NCBI GenBank assembly: GCA_037833965.1
Contig: AP031352.1
Coordinates: forward strand, 10,830,501 to 10,894,500
DNA: 64,000 nt
Source: Marchantia polymorpha subsp. ruderalis
Taxonomy: Eukaryota > Streptophyta > Marchantiopsida > Marchantiales > Marchantiaceae
Direction of reading: 5' to 3'
Part shown: in pieces, positions 14,273 through 26,569 of the stretch
Layout: each line of letters starts with the position of its first letter
How positions within the stretch are numbered: position 1 is the stretch's first letter
Program-made: the position numbers and the translations under genes
The notes under the pieces: generated by a model
Database searches by the model: none
What the model was told of the DNA's origin: nothing
What the model saw: the letters and a program-made list of their open reading frames with translations, nothing else

Positions 14273-14561
14273 CAGCTCTATGACATGGTTACACTACGAG
14301 GCTCTGGCCTTGCAGTTCTGTTTCGGACCATTTCGGTGGTGCTAGGAAGGCCATGCCACGTCCAGATCCCAGAGTCCGGATGCTGCGTGCGAGCAGTGTC
14401 TGGGCCTAAGATCACGATCTTCGGGATGAATATACTTACAGATGGCAATGGCTTCAGATGCGATCTTCGTTCCGGACACCACTTAGAGCTGCCACTAAGT
14501 GTGTACTCTCTCCCACAAATTGACTAATCTCGACTTTCATCCCTCTACTCTCGAGTGCAAT

Positions 14562-14900
14562 CAGAGTTTATTCTCCCAATAGTGCCATGTCGAATGATTG
14601 ACATCCTCCCTTTAATGATTATTAGATTGTAACTAGCAAATGTTTCTAATAATAACTTGATATTATTCAATAATCACAATTCCAAATATAATTTGGGAGA
14701 TACGATTACTATCATGATCGCAATTGAAAATCGCAAGAATGGAAAAACGTGAGATAGGTTTATTTAAACATCTATCTCAACAATTTAGGTTTTTCAGACA
14801 TAAGTAAAATATTTCGCTACACATAGTATCATTGTCCTGATTTTTTCCTCTATTGAGATGTACTATACAATTTACTAATATGGTTGTAAAAGGTTTGCCC
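14562..14900. mobile_element. Degenerate copy of the CAGAGTT...CCCAATAGTG inverted-repeat element
   Basis: The left end at 14562-14584 differs at only a few positions from the 23-bp terminal repeat of the intact element at 60.3-61.0 kb. Collinear similarity continues inside: TTCCAAATATAATTT, then CTATCTCAACAATTTAGG, then CGCTACACATAGTATCATT, each with a counterpart in the same order in the 60-kb copy. No matching right end was found, so the right limit given is approximate and this looks like a truncated, diverged relic. It has no coding capacity. Confidence 0.6.
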
Positions 14901-16439
14901 GTAATACAATTACATAAAAATTATGTAATATTTGTGAGAATTTTAAATTTTTTAATGCCAAGATTGATTATGTTAGTAGCTTACATAGTAGATCTTATCT
15001 AGGTTTTTTTAAAACATGTGCAGAAAATTCCAATCCTAATCTAGTAAAGCTAGATGATAATGAAGTTATATAATGATACAATCTGATACAATCTGATTTA
15101 TGATTTTATATAGAATTTTATAATTTGAAAAAGAAACTTTGTTACTTTCATTTGAAATTATTTTCTTCTTATATCAATCTTCCAATTTCACTCTAATGAT
15201 TAAGATGTCTTGAGGTAATTAGATTTATCAATTTTTAATATTGCCTTCACTCACCAAGTTTTCAATAAAGAAAAGAAGGTACTCAATTCAAAACTGATAG
15301 TAGATACTTCGTACTTTCAGTACTTTGGTACTGATAGCATAAACTTTATTTCAAATAGTGCTATATACACTCGATACAAAATACATGAAGCTGTCATTTA
15401 TCAAACTCGTAAGTAAATATGGATTTTCAAAAGTATAAGTTTATCACATCTGTTTATTTAAAATTTTTCGATAAAAATTATTCCATTTTTGAAACGATTG
15501 TTTTCATTCACACCGATACTCCTGTACTAACATGCAATATATATTAGCATCAAACCAACTTTACTTTGAGATTCAAAGAATCCATGCTTTATGCACTGAC
15601 TAACATTTATAATAATATATCTAAAAATTGCACTCTAGTACAAATAATCAATCTCAACTGCTTGATGACAGTGTCTCGTGATGTAAATGTCTACCTCAAG
15701 GTCAACTCATGAGTTCAAGGCTAAGTGCACTACATCAACTTAGTGTTTTGTCTTATCTAATTAAATATGTCGCCAAATGAACACTCTAGTCTATAGTAAT
15801 TACAGATTATTAAACATGATTAATTGCTTTCAAACATCATCAAGTATGATGTTTAAAAATTTACAATTCCATCGTTGTTCTCTGTTGTGAGTCTTTATAT
15901 CAATTTATTCTTACAGTTCTCAAACTTCAATCACCAAGTTTTCTGTATCAAGTTTGAGGTTAATAATAATGTGTTATTTCTTTCCACATGATGTTGCTCA
16001 AGAGGCATCCAATTTGCCACGTAAACTCTTGAAGAGGTGTGTTGTACATTGTACATGTAAAATGTAATTTATACGGATCTCTCCGTCATATACACATTGT
16101 ATACTGAAAGGAGAAAGACCATATTTATAATAATCATTAGATGAATCTTTGTTTCTTGCACAAATTTTGCAATGTACTTGATTTCGAGAATTCCACTCGC
16201 AAAGTACGTTTGTATAATATGGAATGGAAGATTTATCCAGAATAATTAAAGATTAAACAGGAAGTGGAATCTCAAACACCGACTTACAAGGACAAAGAAG
16301 CTCTTTCGTTCTAACCTGAACAAAATCTTGCGTTCTCTGGAGCAGCCCCTTTAACACATGAAAGTTGATAAGTTTTTACACCAGTTCCTGTGAGAAATAG
16401 TCAGTTTAATATAATTATGTTATTTTTATAAGTGTATAA
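14901..16439. other. Intergenic AT-rich stretch
   Basis: No gene, tRNA or transposon protein could be recognised in this AT-rich interval between the inverted-repeat relic and the foldback element. A 12-bp palindrome AACTCATGAGTT lies near 15.70 kb, too short to interpret. Confidence 0.5.
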
Positions 16440-16652
16440 GGGGGGAGAGGCTAGTTATCACTAGGTTTGGGTTAATTATTCTTCACCCTAGTCTAATGTA
16501 CATTATTTTTCCACTTTCCATGTGCCCCATGAAGGTTATATCACACTAAAGCTGTGGGATAGCTCTGATTAATCACAGAACTCTGTTTTATATAATATAG
16601 TAAGTGTGAGGGACAATTAGCCCAAACTGAAAGATAACTAACCACTCACTCC
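16440..16652. mobile_element. Short foldback MITE, GGGGAGAGG family, copy 1
   Basis: About 213 bp with long imperfect terminal inverted repeats. The left end runs GGGGAGAGGCTAGTTATC, then TTTGGGTTAATT and TTCACCCTA; read inward on the other strand, the right end gives GTGGTTAGTTATC, then TTTGGGCTAATT and TCCCTCAC. There is no coding capacity. The same end sequences occur at both ends of the 25.9-26.6 kb element, so the two form a family. I could not define a target-site duplication for this copy. Confidence 0.65.
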
Positions 16653-16847
16653 TTTGTATACTGGTGTTACTCAAGTTCTAAAGTGACTTGGGTAATTCTG
16701 ATGATTTGCTGTACAATACTATAAATGTCTTCAACCTCGGTCAAGAACACGAAATAATCTATTCATAATAACAAGCTAATGAAACCGGACAAACACTATA
16801 TTCACCAACATACGCAATGATGTGTGTCTCATCACTGGCGTGAACGG

Positions 16848-16850
<3 letters not shown>

Positions 16851-16879
<29 letters not shown>
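16851..16879. repeat. (TA)n microsatellite
   Basis: An uninterrupted TA dinucleotide run of about 29 bp. Simple repeat; no gene context. Confidence 0.95.
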
Positions 16880-16882
<3 letters not shown>

Positions 16883-17946
16883 TATTTAATGTGAATAATG
16901 TGAATATTTAAAAATGTAATATGGTTGGAATTCGAGTCGAACAAGATATAAGTATTCACAGACATCACAAATTTTCACGAGTAAATTACATACTCTTTTT
17001 CACTTGAGGTCTTTTGTTTAGCCTCGGGCGTATATTCCTGAATTGGATTCAGCCAGATTCCTTTTGCTCTCATGCGGATATGGTTCTCGATTTTCCTTGT
17101 GTTGCGAACAGTAGATGTGCCCCAAGTACATGGAAACATCCGAATGCAAGTGGGGCCAGAAAATTCAGCGTGATGTGCACGTTAGTATAAAATGTACTGT
17201 ACACAAACAAACAACCGAACCAAAGTGATGAAGCAAGTATACACCAGAAACTGGTAACGAATGTTATCAAACTTGAGGGCCAAGCCGGGCCAAAAGCCGG
17301 TCCCGCGCATATCCGATTGAACTGTGTTGGCTACTTCTCAATCTAACGACCTTTTCAGGACTTCTCACCTGTGGCATACTTCACCTTATCGTGGATAAAA
17401 TAATGGTCAGTGACGTGACAAAGGGATAACCAACCATTTGTCGTTATTCAAAAGAAATACCACAGGCCATTTCACTAAATTTCAGCCCTCATGTCCGAGG
17501 TAAAAGCATGCACATAAATCAAGAAGAAATGTAGTTACCAAAAATCATCCAAATATTGCGTTATAACAAGAATACACCACCTCTTGTGATCGGTCAAACT
17601 TTTTCCTTCGATATTCAGGTGACCCACAAAAAACTCTCCTCAATGATGAGAAAATCTCGTGGGGATCAATCTCCCCTTGAATCAAAGAACGAGTCCCCAC
17701 AGAATTGAAGTGAATGAAACAAGCTATTTACACTGGGCAAAATTTAGGCTCATACCTACTCAATAGCCTTTGTAAAGCCTAACCTATATCACGTTACTAC
17801 AAGTACCTTCTGGCTTCCATCTAACTACATGAAGATTTATCTGAGAGAAATTCATCTTCATACGCTATATTACACATGGCTACTCGAATGAGAGAACAGA
17901 ACAATCTGTGGTGCAGAGGACCACTGACGAATTGACGACCAGAAAG
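16880..17946. other. Region downstream of the diacylglycerol kinase gene
   Basis: Non-coding as far as I can see. The part nearest 17,946 should include the 3' untranslated region of the minus-strand diacylglycerol kinase. No other gene or repeat was recognised. Confidence 0.5.
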
Positions 17947-20900
17947 TCATGATAGACGAACGGCCATTTCTTGAAGCAAAGCTCTTTTTTGCACGGCATT
18001 GATTACACCCCTGCATTCAGCATTTTCTAGCACATCTACCATGATCGCTGCAGCGTGACCTAACGGTTCTTCCGCTGTTCGCTTCAACATGAATGCCTGT
18101 GCCATAATAACTATCATCAAGTAAGGAGCAGGTACCCACGGAACTACGAAAATATAAGATACTGAAGGAACTGAGTGTGCATCAAGTGACAAGTATGTGA
18201 GAAATTCAATGTGCGTGAAGGACATAGAAGCATATGATGCACAAGAACTCACAATCTTCCCATGACCAGAAAAAACCACACTGACAATATTTCTAGTGCT
18301 ATCTTTGAAAGCTGGTTGAATGATCACGAAGAAAAGCTTTGTAATCACGCAATCAACAAGCTTTCAATAGAATATAAGATAAGTACACTGAACTGGCACT
18401 GGCATTCAAATTTGTGTTCAATGTACCTGTCCGTGATGAGAAACCTCAAAGCATCCTGGTGATTGTATCCAAGGTTCTCCGTCAATTTGTACGGGCAAGG
18501 TGGATGACAGCCAAAGTTTGATGGAACGACCTTGTCCTAACCTTCGAGCTCGAGACAGCCCAACCTGCAAACGAAGGAAACAAAAACTAAATCGCTGAAT
18601 GACTGTTGAAACTCAACTATGAGAGATGCTGAAGCATTGAACATACTGCACCACGGACATTCTCATAGCCCGACATTCCTCCTCAGATCTCTCGCGCAGG
18701 AGCGGTAACCGAGCACCTTTTAAACATTGCATTATCTGAGTTTATAACTTTCTGCAAAGGCCAAGGACAGGCACAACTGACCGACAAACAAAAGCAGCGA
18801 CTGACGTGCATTCAGAACTTAAACTCATAACGTAAGAAACAAGCCCACTAGTACCCTGCGAATAAATGTCTTTTGCGAGACAGAAAGTTGCAAGCAGATT
18901 TAAGGAGTCGAGGGTTAAAGTGAATATTGACCTGCAATTTTCCAAGATGCCACGCTCCGCATATACCAACAACCTCTAGCATCTTATCATGCATGTATTG
19001 GGCTTCAAAATTATCCTCGTGTTCTTCTTCGTTCTGCCAAAGGTCGACTCCACCCATGTAGCTTGCAATATTCGTAATGAGGACTCCTTCGATATCCTGC
19101 CATTTTGAGACAAAGCATGACACAGCCGCATCAGATCACCGTGTAGTTAATCAACAGACGACAAGGGCAAATACAACCTCTAATCTACGGACGAAGTATT
19201 ATAAGTCAAGACAATGAAAAACCCTAATAAACTGCCAATCATGACATACAATGCCGAAGTAACTACTTCGTTTCCAAAATTAGAAATACCATAGTCAAGG
19301 ATCCAAAATGGTTTACCTCAGGAATCTCGATTTCCGTCCCATCAATTTCAAATCGAACTTGCCAAGGCAAATAAGCGCAAGTTCTATCCAGAATATCCTT
19401 AGCACCTTCCCTCGCATAGAGCATTTTGTTCACGAACTGAGCCAACAACACAGCAGTCATTAGCATTTTGACTGTCTAGCCTGAAGAACATAGATCCCAA
19501 GAGCTAGTTTGCGCGAGAAATAAAAAAGTTATTTTCAAGCACTTGCGGATATTGTTCAAAAAACAAAACTATCTCTTTATATGCGAACAGTAAAGGATAA
19601 AGACTAGCAAGTACAAACTGAACTATTCACTATTCACCCATAAAACTGACTACGTTATTTCAACGGAATTCGGCATAAGAATGGTCAATACATCCAATTC
19701 AAGAAGTCACCCCCGACTTGCATATGGGTGTGAACGCAAGTCTGGTTAGTGAAGGTGAACCAAAAACGTATGAATTTACAACGAAAAGGAAAACGTTGAT
19801 TGCTCCCAAAGAAGGGACAGGCTCAATAAATCACGTTTTCAAGCGAAATCCGATGTATACGATAAGGAAGTCAGATAAGATGAGGAAGAATACCTGGTTG
19901 TAGAATCTCTCTGGACTTTCCTCTCTGAGCGTGTGAATTTCCAAAGCCACCTTTGCATCACATCCAATTCCTGTAGATCAGCAAACAGACGAGTACACTG
20001 TTCCTTCTGTCATCTAAGTAGTCAAAATCAACATATCCCCACACACACAAGAAACTGAACGCAAACGATCATAGATATGAAAGGCTGATGATCATGATCG
20101 TCATGAAATCCTAGATGTATGAATATTGCCAATTCGGAGCAAGAGGAAAGAAAAAAGGTGATAATTTTACCCAGAACTACCGTATAATACTACTCTATCA
20201 AATGACATACAGGGACGTGAATCAAGTCTGTCCTATAATTGAAAGGTTATAAACGAACAACAACAAACTTTTGTCAGCCCACAAGGATATGGGGACATTG
20301 GAGAAGTATAGAAGCACAATACACACACTGTAACATGATCAAGATGTTTCAACCTTGTATCCAAAGTGCAGACATTTGTAGCCGTAACCCCCAACCCAAA
20401 AGGACAAAATTTCGAAAGTGCACAAGAATATGACCTATTTTAAACCTATTAAGAATAACTCAAGGAACCAGAATCGGTTGTAAGGAAAACGATGGATTAC
20501 GAAAAGTAAATACGTGTGTGGAAGAACAGAAAGATAGTAGTCAGAAGAGTGTGTGCAAAACCAAATCAGTATGCGCAAGTGTTGACCCACTACGCATTTA
20601 ATGCTAATTAGACGTTACCGCCTGCGGCCTGGAACCCCTAACACGTGCAAAGCCAGGAACAAACCATAAAAGCTAACACAGTTTGAAGAATATGATTCAC
20701 GCTTCCGATTGCCACACGTTTTCTACGTTAAAGAAAAGCTCAATATTTGACCAAATCTTTCTCCGTCTAGATCAACGTATTTCAAATCAGCATCAAAAAA
20801 AGATGATCGAGGCAAACCTAGGTAATTATTTATATATTTCGTTGTCACGCTTGACTCTGCTCCATCCTTTGTTTCTGTAATAGTAACACGCCACCGATCA

Positions 20901-22565
20901 AGCATGGTGACTGCCGCGTGATCAATATGGTGAAGAATCATCGATAGTCCACCTTGTCTTTCAACAGCTCCATAACCACCTCCCCATCCTAGAACTCTTG
21001 CGAGGTCATTTCCTGTTCCAATAGGTAATATGGCAACTGGTGGAGGGGATGCGTAATTGCGTTTGTCAATCTCGTTCAATACCCATCCAACGGAACCATC
21101 TCCTCCGCAAACAAGAATCCTGAAGTGAGGCACCGATTCGAACATCGAGAGCCCTTTCTCCGGAGGATTATCGGTACTCAGTTCAAATACCTGTCGTTGC
21201 AATCCAATGCACAGTAAGTGCTACTATCATATGCCGTCTCTACAGTCGAGGCTTAACAAACTTAGCTGGATTCTCTTCACAATACTAAAAGCTACCACAA
21301 ACTTGACACCATGTTTACATCTTAAGTGATACTTCATGTTGCACGTAGATGAACAGGGTTGTGGCTTCAAGAGATAAACAGTGAACTCTGGGCAAAGGGC
21401 GCACACATCTATTCGAGTTACAGACCAGAACAAAGTAAAAGATTCAGCCCACATGGCCGGGTTCAAGCAGGTAGGATACAGGTAACAAATGCGATCATAA
21501 CGTGCATACCTGCAGTGGGTTCAGAAGCACATTGAAACGCCTCTTGAGAGCAGCACCATGCTGTGCCCCACTCTTCCGATTGATAAAGACGAGCAAGGGT
21601 CTTGCATCCTCTGGTAATTCTGCCACAATGTACTTGGAATTTCCGTAATCACGACTGCTTCCCTGCTGACTCTGAGGCTCTGGTGTGCCGCTCTGACTGT
21701 TGTTGTAATTATCGCTGCCGTTTTTTTTCCTCCTGCGACCCCTCCTCTTGATACCCTGACGCATAGCGTATCCAAACTCGTTGGCGCCCAACGTGATTTG
21801 GTGCAGAAGTCCACCAGCGGTTATTCTCCCGACGTCCCTCACTACCAAGGGTGAGAGGACGAGGCGTTTATATGGCCCCAAATCACAAACGTCATGGCCG
21901 TCATGAGTGACTTTTTCATGACACTGCACATGAACCAGCCGCTGGCACCAGATGCATCGCCACAGGGGAGCCCGAGATGCGAGAAAAGACCCATTGCAAG
22001 GCTCATCACAGTACATACACGAGGCGGGGTCATCGGGTATATCTTCCATATCATTCCACCCTTCCACCCACTGATGCAGCACATGAGCCCCGGTCATGCA
22101 CACAAACTTACAGTCGTTCGTTGCAAGTTTGGAGCAATTCGAATGGGCTGCCACGCCACAACTCACACAGCGATGGAACGAGACTAGGGACGCTGCCACG
22201 GATCCAAGCGGAGGCGGGGCCAGCGTCTTGAGGCACACGCAGCATGTGGATGGGCCACCTTTGTGGCCTGATTCTTGCTGCCATGAATGTGGCACATCCC
22301 GACCTCTTTTCTGAACAAATGCGCTGCGCTTGACCTGAGCCGCTTTTTTGAGCATGTAAAAGGAAACTCTCTTTTGCCATAGGAACAGTGAGTACGTAAG
22401 CGAGGCGACGAGTAGAGAAATCACTAGGAGTACTCCGACAAGAGTCACATCAAAGCCATTCGCAGCAGACAACCTTAACGCTATCCAATCAACGACAAAC
22501 CTCAGCTGACGATGAACGAAGCTCAGGAGAAGGTTAATGATGTTCATGGAGAGACAGTAGTTCAT
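17947..22565 (-). CDS. Diacylglycerol kinase, plant cluster I type (TM anchor, two C1 domains, seven coding exons)
   Basis: Phosphorylates diacylglycerol to phosphatidic acid at a membrane. Exons, 5' to 3': 21510-22565, 20818-21190, 19894-19970, 19317-19436, 18932-19096, 18427-18564, 17947-18096. Every intron has GT-AG ends, the phases join exactly and the product is 692 residues, near the usual length of Arabidopsis DGK1/2. Domains: hydrophobic segment at about 38-62; two Cys/His-rich C1 domains at about 90-240; catalytic core starting with [15 protein letters not shown]-site GGDG at 381-384, then [11 protein letters not shown]; accessory domain with [36 protein letters not shown] and, near the C-terminus, AFMLKR. 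The start is the first ATG in the exon; AG immediately before the first codon of the open frame (22605-22606) may be an acceptor of a 5' UTR intron. The 77-nt third exon and the 138-nt sixth are easily missed. The catalytic motifs look intact. Confidence 0.95.
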
Positions 22566-22605
22566 CAGCAGATTTGTCCACAGAAGTCCGCTCCTTTTGA
22601 TCACC

Positions 22606-24560
22606 TAATTCGATAAGTGGATAATCCCTAGCATAAATCTCGAGCTCGGATGTGTTTCTCCAGCTTCCCTGCACCCTGGCGCAAAGTCGAAGTCTCTCCA
22701 ATTCGAGAGCGTTTTCACCTCCACTCTAAACACCCTGGCAATCAAACCACCAACGAGACCAGAATCACAATCCGCTCGGCACGACAGGACCCACGACCGA
22801 CGATTGATCGCAATGAGCTACAATCGCCAGATCAAACTCAATCCACACGCTCCTCAGCTCTACCTACCTCAAACCCTTCCTTCTCGTACGACAATTCATC
22901 AAGACTCTCGCCTCTGCCGAGAGTCTTTAAAAAGCAGCCAATTGCTTCTCATCTTCACTTTCCTCTCCCGGCACTCCTCGCCCGATCCTCCCTCGCTCCC
23001 TCACTCACGCAGCGACGGTGTACTCACTCAGAAAGCAGCCTGCCTCCGCCCCTCGGTCTCGTCACAAATGCAGAATCCGCGCGCGCTCCATCCTTTCTCC
23101 CACCGCCCGATGCTCAATTATGCTCCGATTTACCAAGAAACTTGAGCATCGACGCGATGCGACCCCCGATCCATTCAACAGAATCAGAAACAGGGCCGAT
23201 CCGAGCCCAATCCATCGCAATTTATGTCCAAAGATTCACCCAACACCCATCGAACATACGACGACGAAACATGCACCCGGCGACAGAGTGCGCGATGCGG
23301 CCAAGAGCGGGCAGGCCTGGGCAGACAGACACAAGCCCCACTGACGGGAAGGGGCGTGGTCCCTGGCCCGGCCTGCGAGTCCCAGGTACGGCCGGGCCCC
23401 GGCTTAGCGCTCCCTCCGCGGTCGCCTCCGCCCGTGGATCCCCTCCATCGACGGCTACCGCGCGCCGGAGCCTTCGTGTTAGCCGCGCTAAACACGCCGT
23501 GAACCCGCGGCCGGAGGACGACGTAATGCTTTGGGGCCGCGGGCGCCGAGAACTTGCTTTCCCATCAAGTTTCGACTGATTCGGGACCGGACGTATTGCC
23601 GCAATCCATCGACGGTTGAGTTACTCCGCTCCCTCTCGTTAGCGTCTCGAATACCCGTTGTTCATGGCGGACGTAATCCGGGCCCCGGTTCTCTCTACCT
23701 CGCCCGACGGGGCGTTGTTCTCTCCGTGGAGCTGGGACAAATGGCACGATCGCTCGAGGACACCGTCGATGGCTTCCAATCCACGGACCGAGTTCGTCCA
23801 AGTGATCCTCCGGAGCTGCGGGTCTCCGACCCGGGGCGAGGGACTCCGAGAGAGAATGTGCACCGGCGGACTTCCTCCGCCCCAGGAAAAGGTCAGTTTG
23901 CCGAGGCCTTTCCACTGCCACGTGGCGAAATCGAACGGAGGGAATCTGCGAGGGGAGTGAGGCCGGGGAATCGAGCGCTGCCACGTCCCGCCGGACATGG
24001 GGCTCGACGAGGCGCTCGTTATGACGTGGCATTCCACTTGCGACGGCGACAGCGACGTGTGATGGCCTCCTGACGGACGGACATCTCCGCCCGGGGAGCA
24101 AGGCGCCCGGAGGGAGATTGATGACGGACGGTCGGGTCATCGGACGGATTGATGACACGGACCGAGGTGTCGCAGGCGAGGCACGCCCCGGTGGAACTTC
24201 AGCGGCGAAGGTTGATCGATGGTCATGAGTAGGCGACAATTCACGACCGGGGCCAATCCAGCCGGATCGCTACTGCCGGCTGCCATCAAAGCGCGGAGGA
24301 CCGGTCCCTCGCGAGTACCTCCAAAGCTGGCGACGCTCGCTCTATCCGCCTCCATCGCATCGCCCACTGATGTCCTCCCTCGCTACGCTGCGCCCGATCT
24401 CCTTACTTTTGTTAGCGGCCGACCGGAATCCGGGATCCGGCCGGAGAGCCATCTCCGCTTGAGGCCCGTGACACACGTCCGTCTCATTGTGATGGTTCTC
24501 TTGTGCGGTTGGTAGAAGGCGGTGTCGTTTTGCGGCACTGATTTGAATCTTTCCTGCTAA
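22606..24560. promoter_or_regulatory. GC- and CpG-rich island upstream of the diacylglycerol kinase
   Basis: Roughly 2 kb of GC-rich, CpG-rich sequence directly upstream of the minus-strand diacylglycerol kinase, sharply different from the AT-rich flanks. Several frames are open for 100-300 codons, but this is expected in sequence poor in A/T stops, and none shows a domain. Parts resemble ribosomal DNA spacer in texture, but I recognise no 18S, 5.8S, 25S or 5S sequence. The simplest reading is promoter plus untranslated leader of the kinase; an unrelated GC-rich insertion is the alternative. Confidence 0.4.
23917..24060. promoter_or_regulatory. Cluster of four ACGT-core (G-box/ABRE-like) sites
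   Basis: Four ACGT cores in 144 bp: palindromic GCCACGTGGC at 23917-23926, TGCCACGTCC at 23979-23988, TGACGTGGCA at 24022-24031 and GACGTGTG at 24053-24060. In plants, ACGT-core boxes are bound by bZIP and bHLH factors, and paired CACGTG/ACGTGGC sites are typical of abscisic-acid-responsive promoters. They sit about 1.4 kb upstream of the kinase start codon. GC-rich composition raises the chance frequency, so a regulatory role is inference. Confidence 0.4.
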
Positions 24561-25864
24561 TCAGATGGCGGGGTGACTCGGACGGGGAATCGGGGAAAAG
24601 TCGACAAAAGCGCGCAGCAGGACAAACCTGCTTTCGCCATGGGGTGCAACGAGGACGAGCTTTTTCTGAGATGTTGTCAACTTGCGCGAGCTGGACATTA
24701 CTCGGGCTCCGCCTGTAATGAGAAGAGTGGGCATGGGGCGCGAGCGAACTTTCTTCGCCACTGTGTAATTACAATCGTCGCGTTTGACACTCGACACTTG
24801 GGCTTGATGAACATGCCGTCTCATGATCGGCGCTGCCTGCTCCGTGGCCTTCATCATATCTGGCCTCGACTTTCACTTTTATTTCGCTTGGACTTCACTC
24901 TCCTCGTTTCATGAATCTGAACTCTGCTGCAGACGCTGACATGTCGATGATGTGCTCTGTCGATGGTCCACGTCACCACCCGCGAGTTCAACCCTTGGGA
25001 ATTTCTTGTTTCTTTCAGGTTTTGGTTCACACTTCTTGCTTTCACTTTCTCTTTCTTGCTCTCTGTGACATTTGTGGTATTTCGATTTCCCAACAACACT
25101 TTCAAGATTAACATAATTTAAATGACTTGTTCGTAAACTGGTACAGCTGATAGTCATAACTTTCTAGCTAAAAGTGATCTCTGAAATATCTTTCTTCTTC
25201 TGAAATAACCTAAATATTTTAATCTGCAAAAATTAATAACTTATATTTTAAAAATGAGAGAGATTTCTACGTTTAACTTGATGCATTTTGAGTTGGAGTT
25301 TAGGAAATTTAGAAAATTGATTGGCAAGGCCTGAAGAAAAAAAACAGATACTGCGGGATAGAAATCTGTATTTCATTTTCTGGTTTTTAAAATATTTAAT
25401 CTAAAGTCACACATTTTGGTAAATAGAACATGTCATAAATTCACATACCTTACACACTTTCATTGAAAATTTAATGAATGTTCATACAAAGATTTATTGA
25501 GATTAAAGATCACTTATACCTTCAAAAGAAATAGCTCCTAAATCAAGCTAACCATCATAAATTTGTATCACCCACTATGTAGTCATGTACATTGACGACG
25601 TTAGATGCATTTTACCTGAAATAGAAGTTAATCACTATATTTAAAAAATGGGTTTGATTTTGCATTATCTAATCCTTCACATTTGATTCAAAAAAATAAT
25701 ATAATCACAATCTTAGTTATATCTCGTACAGTTTTACGTTTTACATTGTAGTATCTATTATGCTTGTATATCACACCTCATATAGAGATACTTAGTTTTC
25801 TAGGATTGGCTTCATGATATTGTTTCTGTCTTGTATTAATTTTTTGACATATTCTCATTTATTA
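24561..25864. other. Intergenic, no recognisable gene
   Basis: Composition falls from moderate to AT-rich over this interval. The open frames are short and show no recognisable domain. Confidence 0.5.
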
Positions 25865-26562
25865 GGGGAGAGGTAGTTGTCCCTCACTTGGGGCTAATTG
25901 GATCTCACCCTATTGTACGGACTTCACTCATTGGTTCACTCGGGTTGTAGTATCAGTGGGGTGAAAAATATAATTGTTAGTCCTTTCCAAACTGCCCTCA
26001 TACATACCGCTGTATTAGTTAATGTAAGTGAGGTGACTGAGGGCCCGTCAAAGGTCATATGTTTATGGTAAGACCAAAATCGCAGTGGCACTTAACAGCT
26101 AACCTTTCACTCTACAACATTCAAACTAGTGAGTTCTGCCATCCGAGCTTGTAAAATTACCCCAAGTAGCTTCCTTCTTTCGTGTGATAACTTCGTTGTA
26201 CTTCGTGCTGCTTTTGATCGAGCTACTGGTTCAGTCGACCAAGATGCTGGTTTCATAAAGTTGGCTGGCTTATACTCGAGTATCAATTATTGTTTGAGTC
26301 TCAGGCTGGGCACACATTGGAGGTGATTGATGTCTAATGAACTTGGGAGTCGATCGGGTTTCATGGAGGATGGCAATGTAGGGCATGTGAAACTATAAAA
26401 TGCTAGGTACAAATATGCTCTAGATTTTGGGAAAAGAAACAGTAGATTAGAAAGACGGGAAACTCGTGAAGTTTTTTTTTGTGCACTGCACAGACCCTAT
26501 AAGCTGAGTGAACCAATGAGTGACGTCCATATATTAGGGTGAGGGATAACAAGCCGCCACCC
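25865..26562. mobile_element. Foldback DNA element, GGGGAGAGG family, copy 2
   Basis: About 700 bp with long imperfect inverted ends. They include an 18-bp perfect match: TCACTCATTGGTTCACTC at 25924-25941 and its reverse complement at 26506-26523. The outer parts, GGGGAGAGGTAGTTGTCC and its counterpart ending at 26562, match the ends of the 16.4-kb element. TTTATTA occurs immediately outside both ends (25858-25864 and 26563-26569) and is a candidate target-site duplication. The interior holds only a 65-codon open frame without a domain, so the element is non-autonomous. The superfamily is undetermined. Confidence 0.7.
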
Positions 26563-26569
26563 TTTATTA

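Noticed and set aside
22650-23579. Plus-strand 309-codon frame
   Set aside because: It lies in a GC-rich island where stops are rare; the Ser/Pro/Arg-rich translation has no domain, and two other frames on the same strand are open too.
23000-24500. Possible ribosomal RNA gene in the GC-rich island
   Set aside because: I could find none of the conserved 18S, 5.8S, 25S or 5S landmarks on either strand.
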